From: Nannobrachium achirus
Lineage: Eukaryota > Chordata > Actinopteri > Myctophiformes > Myctophidae
DNA length: 64,000 bases
NCBI GenBank assembly: GCA_963921795.1
Contig: OY997653.1
Span: forward strand, 19,911,346-19,975,345
Direction: 5' to 3'
In this document: piece by piece, positions 44,505 through 55,316 of the stretch
How the letters are laid out: every line of letters begins with the position of its first letter
Numbering within the stretch: position 1 is the first letter of the stretch
Translations under genes and position numbers: made by a program
The notes under the pieces: model-generated
Databases searched by the model: none
Seen by the model: the letters and a program-made list of their open reading frames with translations, nothing else
Told to the model about the DNA's origin: nothing

Positions 44505-45425
44505 GCGCGTTTATCTTTGATTGATTGAAGGCTTTATTAGAAGTTTGCATAGGAAAATGTACAGATTCATGACGGTACAGTTCACTGGTACAAGGTCTAC
44601 TAAAAGGAGATCCATGAAAAGACTAAGCTTATTTCAACAGGAAACCATTTAAGTATCTCATATAACATTGAATGACAGACAAATAGAACACAGTACTATG
44701 CAGTAGATATGTAAAGAAAAAAAAGAAAACAGTAGGTCTATACAATCAGTAAGTACAGTATATACAATATATACAAGGAAGGGGCAGGTAACAGTAAGTC
44801 TAAACAATCAGTATGTACAGTATATACAAGGAAGGGGCAGGGAGGGTAGGGTTGGGCTAGGTTTTTACCAGTTGTGAACGGCTGCTGCCTGTAAGTGGTT
44901 TTTTAGGGCAATTTTAAAGGATGCTAGTGATCCACACTCCTTTATGGCCTTCGGTAAGGCATTCCACATTTTTGTGGTGTAGCAGAAGAACGAGTTCGAC
45001 CCTTTCTTTGAGTTGACTCTGGGTTGAACGTGATCTGTGGCACTGCCTCTGGTGTTGTAATTATGGACATCCTTAACGTTTTTAAAGTATTTTGACAGGT
45101 ACTTGGGTATCATAGTGGTGTAGTGTATCTTGTACACCAGGCCCATTGCAAGTTGCTGTACTCTGTCATCTACTCTGAGCCACCCCACTCTTAACTGGTG
45201 AGTAGCGGTGAGGTGAGTCTGATTGGGAAGGTTAAGCAGGACCCTAATTAGTTTATTTTGGGCTGTTTGGAGTTTAGTTTTTAGGGCTTGTGGGGCGTCA
45301 CGATACCATACGTGGACTCCATAGTCAAAGAGGGGCTGGATTATTGCACCAGCTATGGTCTTCAGTGTGTTGAAGTTGACCATTGGGGCGATAAAACGGA
45401 CAATTTCACTTTTAAAAGAAAACAA
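44505..45425 (-). pseudogene. 5'-truncated LINE, reverse-transcriptase C-terminal part
   Basis: An open minus-strand frame of 186 residues (45425 to 44865) encodes the end of a non-LTR retrotransposon ORF2. Signature pieces are IIQPLFDYGVHVWY, LQTAQNKLIRVLL, LGWL-like VGWLRVDDRVQQLA, NYNTRG and FFCYTTKMWNALPKAIKECG, then SLASFKIALKNHL. The region with the catalytic YxDD is absent, so this is a 5'-truncated copy. A 3' UTR follows to about 44510, ending AATAAAGCCTTCAATCAATC on the minus strand. The UTR is shared with 2515-2645. The frame is uninterrupted, suggesting a fairly young insertion. Confidence 0.75.
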
Positions 45426-45429
45426 TGAT

Positions 45430-46104
45430 TCTCTACGACCTCATGCACACCGGATCCGAATCCGCTTTAGACTGGGTGTGGGGCGGAATATGGTGGTGGA
45501 TGTGTGAAGCTGGCTTAGACCCGCTTGGCTCAGCTTGAACTGGCTCGGACTGGTCTCCTGTCTTCACTGAGTAATGTTTTACATAAAAGAACAGAATGGC
45601 AGAGGGGACCACACAAAGGCTCAGCCCTGGAAATTATAGTATTCTATTCACAAATAGTTATTCTAGTTTGTTATACCTTGCTTTGGGATACCAGCTGGGT
45701 GTGGTGATTAATGGTGCATTTATACATGCCACAGTATATAACCAAGTCTGCTATCTGACCTGGTGTCTGTACTACTGTAGGTAGCAGTGATGTGTGGTGG
45801 GTTGACCCATAACCTGCAAGTTGGGAGAGTTTGGGTAAGGTAGGCCTAGTAGAAAATGCAAACAAACAGCCACTTGTGTGTTTTAGTGTTGAGGGCTGCA
45901 GAGGCTCCAGCTACGAGTTATTTCCCTGTGGTAGTGGTATCAGTAGCTTTCAGACAACGCGGGCAACAAAACTGACAATAGGCCTAACTTAAATTGAGAC
46001 GAACAGTAAGTTGTATGGGGGATTTGGGCAGGTTGTCCTGTATGATGAGCTTGTAGAAATCAGGCTTTAGACTGAACCATCCCTGGTTGTATTATTGACT
46101 TCAC
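45430..46104. other. No gene seen
   Basis: No splice-bounded or recognisable coding sequence; short frames only. Confidence 0.4.
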
Positions 46105-46246
46105 CTTTTTAATGGTGTACAGAGAGCTACAGTATGGATATGGATATGACCGACATGAAGACGATGGCCATGGCGTAGTAGTAATACTCATCGGCACTCC
46201 ACAGGATCACACTGAAGAGCTGGAAGATGTAGAAAGGATTGAGGAC
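46105..46246 (-). pseudogene. Orphan exon of an ATP13A-type (P5B) ATPase, frameshifted
   Basis: The minus strand shows a good acceptor (GCCCGCCTGCAG) followed by codons for [33 protein letters not shown], and in a shifted frame SSLYTIKK, then a donor GTGAAG. This matches the conserved transmembrane segment of P5B ATPases such as ATP13A3/ATP13A2 (cation and polyamine transporters of late endosomes and lysosomes), where the family has [17 protein letters not shown] followed by DEYYYYA. Compared with the family, about 7 extra nt around CATATCCATATCCATACTG break the frame before SSLYTIKK. No other exon of such a gene is visible within the window. A lone exon fragment, copied or left behind, is the likely explanation. 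Confidence 0.7.
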
Positions 46247-48298
46247 CTGCAGGCGGGCAGAGCAAAAGGAGATGAAGAATGATGATTACGAGTAAAATTC
46301 ATAGAAATGTCTTGGTGCCAGTCCACCGTAGACAAAGATACAATGGGCACTTAGAAACGGTTAACTTGCAGTCGCACTGCAGCAGAACTTGAATAAACAA
46401 AAAAAGTGAGAGGACACATATCTTTATGAATGGATTATCAGATCTGAGAGGCATCACATGGAACAACAAAACTGTAGGAAAGCCATTCTAGTTGGCTACT
46501 ACCTCATGAAGCTGATTGAGAGAATGCCATGCGCAAAGCTGTTATCAAAGCAAAAGTTGGCTACTTTGAAGAATCTAAAACATAAAACACATTCGTCACA
46601 CTTTTGGCCCTACTCTTATTTCCGGCACCATTGCCCCTATCCATGCCAAACTTTGCACACACACTCATTGGCTGGCAAACCACAACCTCTGCCCCCTGAT
46701 TTCTCACATGCCCCTGTTCACTTTTTGTTTATTTCCAGGTCTGCACCCTTTGCATGTTGTTGGGAAAGTGCTATGAACATCTCAGTTAGAGGTTTTTAGC
46801 ACCAGTGAAAATGATCTGGCTTACTAGTTCGTTGGACTGTAACAAACATGTACATTGTGAATAACAGTCAAAACAACCCCTTTGTCAAAATAATTCTCAG
46901 TTTCTGTGCAACCTGTCGACTCGAGCGACGGCCTAAAGCAATGTCCACTCGTCCACATCGTTTCGACCCCCTTGCATCCTCAGCCAAGGCCCCTGCTGTC
47001 TGAGTCAGAATGAGTGACAATATTGATGGTGGATTCGGTGTCCTCATGGTTTGTTCAAGTGTCTACAGTCAAGGCTGTCCCTCCAAAGTCAGACAGGCAT
47101 TGCCCTGTCTAGCTCAGCCTTTAAAAAATAAATAAAAAACGCACACAGTAACACCCTTTTATTGCAGTTCAGGCTTTCACATCAACTCATCGTCCTTCTC
47201 CTTTGAATCACATTAGGCAGGTGTGCTATATTAATCCTGTCACACAGCAGTATCAGTCAGATGGCCACACATAAAGTATGATGAACTACGTTCAACCTGG
47301 CATCCCTATTTTGGGCATGTCATTATAGGCAAACTTTAAAGTAAATAATGATATTCAAAAATAGTGAAAACAGTAGATGTACAAGCTCACAACACATCAC
47401 ACCGCAACAGCTATTTTCACTTTTTGGCGTAGGTATAAAGAGTTAATATAGAAGAACAAAGTGTACTATGAGGAAAGCTGTGTAACTAATTAAACCACTG
47501 ACCTCTTTGCACCCACCCTGTAGACAATAGGGCTTCCGGTGTGTTCCACAATTCCTAGCGGAAGTGCTGCGTTTAACGGACGTTACGTCATGCGATGCGG
47601 GTCTGTTTACATTCCCCAGCGAAAAAACTAAAATAGATTGTAGCTCTTAACTCACTCTTAATAGGTGTAACATTGCTTGAATCAATGTTTTTGTTTGTAT
47701 ATTGTTTATTGCGTAACCGACGTAGCAGGAGACGTAGACCAGATTTTTTCGTGCAGGGAATACGTTTGCAGGAACACCGCACTGTGAAAAAAAATACAGC
47801 TTCCGGGAAAATTCAGCCCCCCCTCCCAGAACGTCTTCTGCCTTCTATTGTCACCAGGCTTTTCTCTTCGCAGATGAGTAAGCCTGGCTACGCGAGGCTA
47901 CTTTGCACCCAATTCTAGACTTGTACTGGAAACTCACTGGGTCTCAATTGCTTCTACCTCCCCCTCAGGTGACCATGTCGCTCTCTTGACAGCCGTTCAT
48001 CTATCTTTCCTCTTCCTCCTTGAATTCTCTGTGTCCACAATCCACATAAAGCTCTTCCTACATTTGTGCCAGTGAGCCTAGACCAATTCTGTTCGCAAAT
48101 GTTTGCAAACTTTCCCATAAGGTGCATCTATTTCTATGTTAAATGTGACGCAGATTTAAGTGTATAAAGCTGCATTGTAAATGTACAGTAATTCTATCAA
48201 ATTGGCAAATTTGTGCAGAAAAAGTGTCTCTGAGGGGAGTAAAAGGTTTTAATGTTTTATGCTGAGTTCATTGAACACTCTTTATACATGTACAGTAG

Positions 48299-48301
<3 letters not shown>
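46247..48301. other. No gene recognised
   Basis: One arm-pair of the dispersed hairpin lies at 47364-47430. GC-richer text at 47520-47900 (ACGGACGTTACGTCATGCGA, with a CRE-like ACGTCA) could be a promoter or an old transposon 5' region; the frame at 47673-47918 (RNRRSRRRRPDFFVQGI) was not identified. Nothing else stands out. Confidence 0.35.
47364..47430. repeat. Dispersed hairpin family
   Basis: AGTGAAAACAGTAGATGTAC, then AAGCTCACAACACATCACAC and CAGCTATTTTCACT; outer arms pair, inner right arm lost. Confidence 0.65.

Positions 48302-48392
<91 letters not shown>
48302..48392. repeat. (GT)n microsatellite
   Basis: Uninterrupted GT tract of about 45 units. Confidence 0.98.
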
Positions 48393-48394
<2 letters not shown>

Positions 48395-49740
48395 CCCATG
48401 TGCATATTGTTCTGTGTTGAGTCTATGCTGTATGTCTCTCAACATGTGTGAAACACTATCCTTGGTCTGATTCAAACAGCAGACCTTTCAATTTGGCTTA
48501 TTCGGCAGTGTGCCCAGCTATAATGCTGGCAGGCACAGGACTCGTCAGCTCCAGACTGGATGCAAACTTGTGTTAAGAGGCAGCTAGGGTTCAAGTTGCT
48601 GGCATTAATGACACTCTTGCATTGGTGCTGTGACCTGGATCGTGTGACTGAGATAAGTGAGATTACTCCAGCTGGGGTTGTTGCAGTAATGTCTGAAGGA
48701 GAGCTAAATTTACATCCATGAATGAATGCCACTTGTAATGCATACACGCTTCCGCGTGTGTCAGTCTCTCCAGTGCACACTGACTCTTACAGTAACACGT
48801 GGCTTTTGCCCACAATAACAGTGGTCCTAGATGTTCAGACTGGGCATGACTAAACCAAACCCTATACTGACTTCAGTCCTGGCTATGGCTGCTAAAACAG
48901 GGGCAGGCAAATTCATTACAAGGACTAATGTTTATAAAAGACTGTTTTAACTTCTTCTTTTGTGTATCATCATCCTGATGATTGGGTGGCGACATTTGTT
49001 TCACAAGATCTTCTTGTTACTTTCAGGGGAGTCGTCTTCTCCCCCTGCACTGTTCTAACAAGTAGGCTAATTGCGACCGTAGGTCACATTTAGTATGAAA
49101 ACCTGCAGATCATGTCCGTCTGTCACGCCTCATGTCACACCACGCTCCATATAATATGGCAAAGATCCCTGATGTCATCAATATTAAGCCTATATCTGGG
49201 AATGCCCATATATGGACATATTGTGTCAGTCTCATGATAACCAGTGTGGTTGTCATGACGCGAGTCACACTTGCAAATGAATTCCATCCTTGTCCCTTTT
49301 ATGCCCATATATGGAGATTCCTGATGTCATCAATATTAAGACACATAGCGCGAGTTTTGACCAGATGAAGAGCTTGTAGCTCGAAACGTTGTCAATAAAT
49401 ATTCAGTCATTTGGAGCAGAGTGTGCGGTTTTTCTTTTTCAATTGTGCCATTTCTCACCCAGCACCTCATTAAGAGATGTGCATATTTTTCTACTTTTGA
49501 TCAATATTAAGCCCATATCTGGGAATCCCCATATGGACATTTTGTGTCAGTCTCTGTTGTTTCAGCGCAACCTCGTCCTTTAGGGTGAGGTCGCTTCTCT
49601 CCCTTAGGGCTTCTTACTGGTATACATGCACCTGTTGACTTTAAAGTTGGAATGCATATGTCTCATGTTCTACCTATAGGATATGAACCCCGGTCTCTCG
49701 TTATTGTGCTTATGAGCTTCAGGCAATACTACCAGTCAAA
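48393..49740. other. No gene; Helitron-derived CCATATATGG fragments
   Basis: Inverted GCGACCGTAGGTCACATTTA (49072) matches the end of the element at 10745-11420. At 49195-49325 and 49500-49550, GGGAATGCCCATATATGGAC and TTTTATGCCCATATATGGAG are pieces of the Helitron array, here flanked by CTGATGTCATCAATATTAAG repeats. No exon recognised. Confidence 0.5.
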
Positions 49741-50145
49741 CAGTGGTAAACCTGTGGGTCGGGACCACCAGGGGGTCCCCAAATTATTTTGTGGGGTCCC
49801 CAGATGATTAACTTAATGTGCAACATTGTTTTCTCACTCAACAGTAAACAAACCAACAAAGTGTATCTGCACATCTCTAAAGTGACAATTTGAAGACTTT
49901 TTAATACCTCTAAAATGACAAATTAAACATTGGCCAAATTGTCAAATATTAAAGGCAGAAATTGTGAAAATAGCGGATCTACATGCTCGTAGATCTGCTA
50001 TTTTCACAATAGAATCGTGTTATACAAAATGTAATGCCTCAACTCTTAGTGCTCGTCAGGGTGGGTGGGTCCCCAGGGTGGGTGGGTCCCCAGTTCAAAT
50101 ATGATTATTTTGGGGGTCACGGCCTGAAAAGGTTGAGACTACCTA
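49741..50145 (+). mobile_element. hAT-like non-autonomous element with central hairpin
   Basis: Starts CAGTGGTAAACCTGTGGGTC and ends GGCCTGAAAAGGTTGAGACT. Internal blocks ATGTGCAACATTGTTTTCTC, AAATTGTCAAATATTAA and ATTATTTTGGGGGTCACGG are shared with the inverted copy at 61027-61434. The hairpin AAAATAGCGGATCTACATGC...GATCTGCTATTTT sits in the middle. No target duplication remains. Confidence 0.65.
49971..50022. repeat. Dispersed hairpin family inside hAT element
   Basis: GTGAAAATAGCGGATCTACA and TGCTCGTAGATCTGCTATTTTCAC; the core is shortened. The equivalent site in the inverted hAT copy near 61137-61165 holds a decayed version, so the hairpin was present before that hAT spread. Confidence 0.7.
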
Positions 50146-52255
50146 GCATCAGGGTCAAGCCCAACCACTTCAGATGTGCTATTTATACTATACTAACATA
50201 ATAACATCTAATTCATTAAAACAAGTTTCAGATTGCAGCTTTACATTATTTTGGTGAGATCTTGGTTATTGCAGCTTTGTCCACTGAACATAATCTTTGG
50301 AACAAAATATCTTCTAGAAACATACAATTTACTCAATATTTGACTATCCCCTTTACACATTCATTTCAGAAGTATGAGCCATCAACATCTCCAACCTGTC
50401 TGTAAAACTATGTATCCTCTGGCATTTTATTGAACTTCAAAAGAAATCTGAATTATTTCTCTAAGCGATAAACCCAACAGTATCCAGATACCGGGTAAAC
50501 AAGGAGAACTCATTGCAAAGCAAAGTGGTGTTCTTTCACTTTTGTACAACATAATTATGACACAAGACAGGCAGTTCACAGGAGAGGCAGTTCAGTGTTC
50601 AGAGGGTTGAATCACAGTTATACTACTCCATCTGGTGGACAGTCATAATATTGGTTTTCTGGCAGACAGTTTACTCTGGACAGGGTCCAGATGAGGTCCA
50701 AGTGTAAATCAAGATCCAGGAAAAGGATGGTTCAGCCCTGTGATTAGCAGTCACACCTGTCACTCCTATTGTTTGAGTTACCATAAACTCTGCCCTCACC
50801 ACCATGCTGTCATTATAGTATCAATACAAATTGTGTACAAATAGACCCAGTTCCATGTGTTGCTATCCTGTTTTTTTTGTGCTTTATTTTCTTTACCCCC
50901 CCCTTTTACAAAAAGCAACCACCTAGGTAACTAATAGATGTCTTGCAAGGTGAGGATTAGGGAGAGAGTTTTGTCAAAGCTAACAAGAGTATTCTCACAT
51001 GAGCTCATTTGTAATCAGTGATATCATGCAATGCAGCTGTCGCATTGTGAACAGCAACTGTAGTGCCATGAAGATTGAATGCGTTCAGCTTTTCACCACC
51101 TGAAGTTCAGTTAATCAATTAACTAAATTTGACCCTTCAATTAGCCATACATATATGCTTAGCATTTATGCTTAATTTGTAAAATAACCGATCTACATGC
51201 TCACAAAATATAAAATATCGGGGTCGTGTCAGGCCTCCTCTTCAGCGACCTTATTTCAACCTCAGCAGTCAGTGTAGATTACAAACATTTGGCCACTCAG
51301 TACTTGAATACTCACACTTGTGGGTGGCATTGTCCTAAAACCAATAAGAGGATTGACTCTATCGCTCTGTTTACAGGACTGCATTCACAGTGCACTTGCC
51401 CAAATATAAACTCCATGTTTCTTGGCACAGATACAGATTAAAGTAGGGAGGAGTCTCACTCACTACTGCACTGAGTTCAGCCCAGGACAGACTGAAGGAC
51501 AAACAAGCAGGAAGGTGGAGAAAGCAACATATGCTACAAGTGGATTTTATAAAGAAACAAGACCAAAGTAAAGCACATCGAGGCTCTGTGACTAAACAAC
51601 AGTAAGTTTTCATGTTATTTATTTATATTTTCAGGCCAAAAAGGAGCATTTACATGCTTGTGACCATTAGATCTAATAGGCCAGGCATTTAGCATTTAGC
51701 TTTCTTGTTCCTCTCCAAAAGGTTTGTCTGCATTGTAATGTTAGTTTATTTTGTACATAAGAGATAAAGAGAAGCAGATTGGAATATCAGAAATGTATGC
51801 ACAGGTTTCCCCTGCCCCATGTAAATTATGCTCTTGAATAAATACATTGAAACCGCAGTATTTAAAATCTTATGCTGTGTCAATTTAGTGATTTACGAAT
51901 CTTAACAGAATCAATGCATATTGTAAATCATAAATTCAGACTGACACTCGACACTCGTTTCTTTTGTATGAGTTGCTAATTTCTTTAGTCAGTGATGGAT
52001 ACAAGCTGCAGTCATTAACCCCCCCACTCAGGTCAGAGCTATTGTGGCCAAATTCATTATATCCTGTTTCGGGGTCTCTGTGCAGTCTGCTTCTCTGACC
52101 AGTCTATGCAGGCAATCTCCAGCAGAGGTATAAGGGAAGGGCTGAGGAAGCCCTGACACCCCAGCAGGAGTAGCAGGCAGCCCTCATCGATGTGGACAAC
52201 TAAAAAGGCAGCATGTCTATTATTAGTTTTATTTCGGGCCAGTAGCAAACAGCCC
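50146..52255. other. No gene recognised; one possible non-coding first exon
   Basis: AT-rich. At about 51403 AAATATAAAC precedes sequence ending AAACAACA then GTAAGTTTT at 51600, which would fit a TATA-driven first exon with a good donor on the plus strand, but no partner exon is seen. One hairpin arm lies at 51183-51212. The rest shows nothing I can name. Confidence 0.3.
51183..51212. repeat. Dispersed hairpin family, left arm
   Basis: AATAACCGATCTACATGCTC followed by ACAAAATATA; right arm absent. Confidence 0.5.
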
Positions 52256-52893
52256 ATATTAGTGGGAGAAATATGTAACAAAAAAAGGCAAATGTGTTCA
52301 CTTCCGGCAGAAAGCGTGAAAATTTGCACATAAGGGTATTTTTGTGCGCTGAATTCAAAAATTGACGGTCCCAAGCACTTTTCCCATGGGATCTGGTGGC
52401 TCTCATTCACTTACCATACTAGGGAAAAAAGACCCCCCAAAAATCTTCTTCAAGTAGCATGTGAGGGGTCAAACTAGGTGTTTTTCGGGATTCTGAATCC
52501 ATTGCAAGCATTTGTTTTGCACGAAAAACATTCCTTTCCGAAAAATGGACACAAAAAACTTTGAAAAGTGATGACTCATCACTAAACCATAGTTCGTGGG
52601 GTCCATTTCTTGCCCAAGGAATGTTTTTTGCGCAAAATAAATGCTTGGAATGGATTCAGAATCATGAAAACCCCCTAGATAGACCCCTCACATGCTACAT
52701 ATAGAAGATTTTTGGGGGGTCTTTTTTTCCTAACCCGAACCCTATGGTAAGTGAATGAGAGAAAAGTGAATTTGAGAAAAGTGCTTGGGACCGTCAATTT
52801 TTGAATTCAGCGCACAAAAATACCCCTAGGTGCAAATTTTCATGCTTTCTGCCGGAAGTGAACACCTTTTTCACATATTTCTCCCACTAATAT
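52256..52893. mobile_element. 638-bp palindromic element
   Basis: Ends ATATTAGTGGGAGAAATATG and CATATTTCTCCCACTAATAT. Then TTCACTTCCGGCAGAAAGC pairs with GCTTTCTGCCGGAAGTGAA, and GACGGTCCCAAGCACTTTTC with its complement. AAAAGTGATGACTCATCACT and CAATTTTTGAATTCAGCGC link it to the family at 8227-9040 and 56042-57063. It lies just beyond the final visible exon of the MULE-SWIM gene. Confidence 0.82.
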
Positions 52894-52931
52894 TGTATTA
52901 TGTTTGTATCATGGTCATTTTACTCCTTAGT

Positions 52932-53156
52932 TTACTTACTTCCTGTGGCAATCCTCAGCAAATGTGCCTTCATCGTTGAGGTGACAGGCAAATATGTGCT
53001 GCTGTCCGAAGGGAATGCCATAAAAACACCTTCCTGGTGTTTACAGGGTGCCCCTGAAGTGCCCACATGACACGAGCATATCTCTAGCTCGACGTCAAAC
53101 AAGTAGACCTGGCCAGGTGACGAGGTGCTCTTGACTTCAAATGAAGACTCATCAAT
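52932..53156 (-). CDS. MULE-SWIM gene exon with SWIM finger
   Basis: Acceptor ATTATGTGTAG. Encodes IDESSFEVKSTSSPG, VYLFDVELEICSCHVG, then APCKHQEGVFMAFPSD. CxC...CxH is the SWIM zinc-binding pattern. A strong donor (GGAA then GTAAGT at 52939) lies just before the in-frame TAA at 52932, so the exon may either end the protein or splice on past the palindrome. Confidence 0.65.
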   Translation of the reverse strand: MDESSFEVKSTSSPGQVYLFDVELEICSCHVGTSGAPCKHQEGVFMAFPSDSSTYLPVTSTMKAHLLRIATGSK

Positions 53157-53242
53157 CTACACATAATGACGTACATTTCTAATTGTTAAGGCATGTTAAT
53201 AAACTCAGATTTTATAAGGTTTAAGAATTGTTGTGCACATAC

Positions 53243-53760
53243 CCGTGAAATATGCTCTGGCCTCACATCGCAGGATGCATTTACCAGGAATCTCGACCTG
53301 CTGAAGCGCTCCCATTGCCCCACTGCAGCATCAATCATCCGGTCCTCATAGTAGTTAAACTTAGTTGTGAGGAAGTCCACCAGCTGTAGAACATTAAATG
53401 CTTTTGTCCGGTGTAGGATTTTATATTTTCAAAATCCTCATGGCTGCTTCAGCGATATTGTTTGTGTGGTTTCCTCGGACCAGCAGTGTCGTTCTGTGGT
53501 ACAGCGCCCATGCCTCCTTGCGGCCATACAGATTCCACAGGTACACCACGAATTTGGGATACCTGCCAAATGAAGCAATTAATGCAACAGTCAATGCACA
53601 CACACACACCCAACAGATGACAGCAATCGCACATCTCGCACATCTACCAATGACATAACTGTTCACAACAGGACTGTCCAAGGCCTGCTCATAGAAGCCG
53701 TGTGCCTCAATCGCCTCCCTGGCATACATTATTTGTTTGACAACGGACATGAGCGTCTGC
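53243..53760 (-). CDS. MULE-SWIM gene exon(s) with NNIAEA
   Basis: Opens after TACTGACAG with QTLMSVVKQIMYAREAIEA, then either reads through or splices out 53562-53648 (GTAGAT...TTGGCAG), then YPKFVVYLWNLYGRKEAWAL, the NNxxE motif that supplies the third acidic residue in MULE transposases, and after a shift at about 53426 the block LQLVDFLTTKFNYYEDRMI, ending EHISR at a GTATGT donor. Using the internal intron leaves the frame off by one. Confidence 0.55.
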
Positions 53761-53875
53761 CTGTCAGTAGGGGTGGGTGATATGAAAATACTTGAGCAGG
53801 GTTGAATGAATCTCCATAATAACTCTGAAGATACAGAGTAGAGTACAGATATTGTATCGTGTCAACAGCCCCTAC

Positions 53876-54024
53876 CTGTCTGCCATGTTAATGCTGTGCT
53901 CCTTATTAAATAGCCATCTCCACACCGCTTGCAGGACGTGGAAGCTGCAGAGAAGCAGCTTTTTTTCAGGGAAGGCCCTCTGAATTGCTGACCTCTCTGC
54001 TCTGCAGTCATCAGTTAAAAAGAC
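53876..54024 (-). CDS. MULE-SWIM gene exon with second acidic block
   Basis: 149-nt exon, acceptor CGGCAACAG, donor GTAGGG. VFLTDDCRAERSAIQRAFPE then LLLCSFHVLQAVWRWLFNKE: DD plus the C-x-x-H motif, typical of the MULE catalytic core. Phases fit both neighbours. A hAT end (TAGGGGTGGGTGATATGAAA) lies in the intron just downstream of its donor. Confidence 0.7.
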
Positions 54025-54139
54025 CTGTTGCCGAGGGTGCAAATATGCATCTAAATCACATGTATAACACAGGAGGAGTAAGGGTGCCATAATTAATTCA
54101 TCTTTGTCATCTTTTTTGTTAGAGCATTTAACAAAATAC

Positions 54140-54557
54140 CTGTGGTCCTCTTATTCCTCTGCCTGAGAAGGCATTTTCCGACAGAAGGGACTTCAGCGTC
54201 TCTAGCCCCTTTAAGATGACTTCACTCTCTTCTGACTGCGTGATGATTATGCCAAGAGGCAGAACCCCTGCACAGCTGTTCGTCAGAAGGAGGAATACAC
54301 AACAGTGTTGTCGGTCCATGTTGCCGGACGCATCCATGAAGACAAGTTCTCCACTCATTCTGATACCTGCATGTATTCTCTTCATGAGAGGAGAGCAGAG
54401 CACCACCAGGAACTGTCTGCCATCATCTGTCTGGGTCACACTGGCACACTCACTTTTGCACTGAGTGTTGTAAGACTGGGCCTGATTTTCGAGAGATGCC
54501 AACATTGCCCGTCCTTCTGTGCTACCATATTCGGCCTTGAAGGTGTCTGCATACAGG
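54140..54557 (-). CDS. MULE-SWIM gene exon with first acidic block
   Basis: 418-nt exon, acceptor TTTTCCCAG, donor CAG then GTATTT. LYADTFKAEYGS, then LVVLCSPLMKRIHAG, GELVFMDASGNMDRQHCCVF, LLTNSCAGVLPLGIIITQSE. The frame is fully open and ends in GPQ, joining VFLTDD of the next exon. Confidence 0.7.
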
Positions 54558-54663
54558 CTGGGAAAATATGGCATATATAATTAAAAACTAAAATAACAGT
54601 ACGTACACAAACATGTTTTTTAGGCACGACCTCAGAGATAAAAAAAAATAAAATAAGGAAAAA

Positions 54664-54712
54664 AACGATCTACAAGTAACACATTGTGACACGTGAGCTT
54701 GTTGATTATAAG
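54664..54712. repeat. Dispersed hairpin family in a MULE-SWIM intron
   Basis: ACGATCTACAAGTAACACAT and TGTGACACGTGAGCTTGTTG, right next to the donor of exon 54716-54986. Confidence 0.55.
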
Positions 54713-54715
54713 TAC

Positions 54716-54986
54716 CTGTAGCAGAACTTCAGGTTAGGGCAGATGGAGCGGTCTGCTGCCTTGTAGAAATAGTCTTCTCCATGCTTGACCTGCAGGTCAT
54801 ACTTCAGCGAGTCTAAAGCTGTGGATGGTGATTCACCATCCTCAAACAGCTTGGTCAGCTTCTCCTTAGCAGCAGCACCCACATCCCGATAGGGGAAAAA
54901 AAGCAGCAGCGACATGGATGTTATGATTGTGGAGGTTGCTAATTTCCACAATGGTTGGATAGGCTGGTATATGGGGGTCAGCGCTC
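54716..54986 (-). CDS. MULE-SWIM gene exon with homopolymer frameshift
   Basis: Acceptor TTGTCATTGCAG, donor TACAG then GTACTT. The first frame gives SADPHIPAYPTIVEISNLHN and HNIHVAAAFF; the second gives YRDVGAAAKEKLTKLFEDGE, then SPSTALDSLKYDLQVKHGED. The switch falls at a run of seven T on the coding strand (about 54896-54902). Removing one T would restore both the frame and the exon phases, which is the best evidence that the shift is a single event. Confidence 0.65.
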
Positions 54987-55076
54987 CTGCAATGACAATA
55001 ATAGGCGTGCAGTTGAATGGCAGCAGTGGATGAAATGCTGGCATTAAAGCTTGTATAATCAATATTTGTGTCTTAC

Positions 55077-55204
55077 CGATTCCGTTGCCCAGTCACAAGG
55101 TGCAAAATGGTGACTAGGAGTTTAGCACTGCAGTTTAAGTTTTTAATTTTCCTGTGAGCCATTGGGGTCTTGGTCCTGGTGTTGTGCTGGCAATGGTGTG
55201 TTGC
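55077..55204 (-). CDS. MULE-SWIM gene exon, short Cys/His-rich
   Basis: 128-nt exon, acceptor TTTAACAG, donor GGAATCG then GTAAGA. Encodes ATHHCQHNTRTKTPMAHRKI, then KNLNCSAKLLVTILHL. C..H..C spacing suggests a WRKY/GCM1-like or FLYWCH-like N-terminal zinc module, as is usual in Mutator-type proteins; that assignment is tentative. Confidence 0.6.
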
Positions 55205-55316
55205 CTGTTAAATTATAATATAAAAACAATAATAAATAATAATAATATATTAGTATATTTGAAATCGCCATTAAAAAACTAAACAGAAACGCCTACGCAA
55301 CAGAAACAAGTCTCAC

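Noticed and set aside
47673..47918. Arg-rich 81-residue frame as a Harbinger-type nuclease N-terminus
   Set aside because: Resemblance is limited to a basic patch; no nuclease motif or flanking terminal repeats.
48472..48780. 102-residue minus-strand frame
   Set aside because: No splice sites, no recognisable domain and no supporting neighbours.
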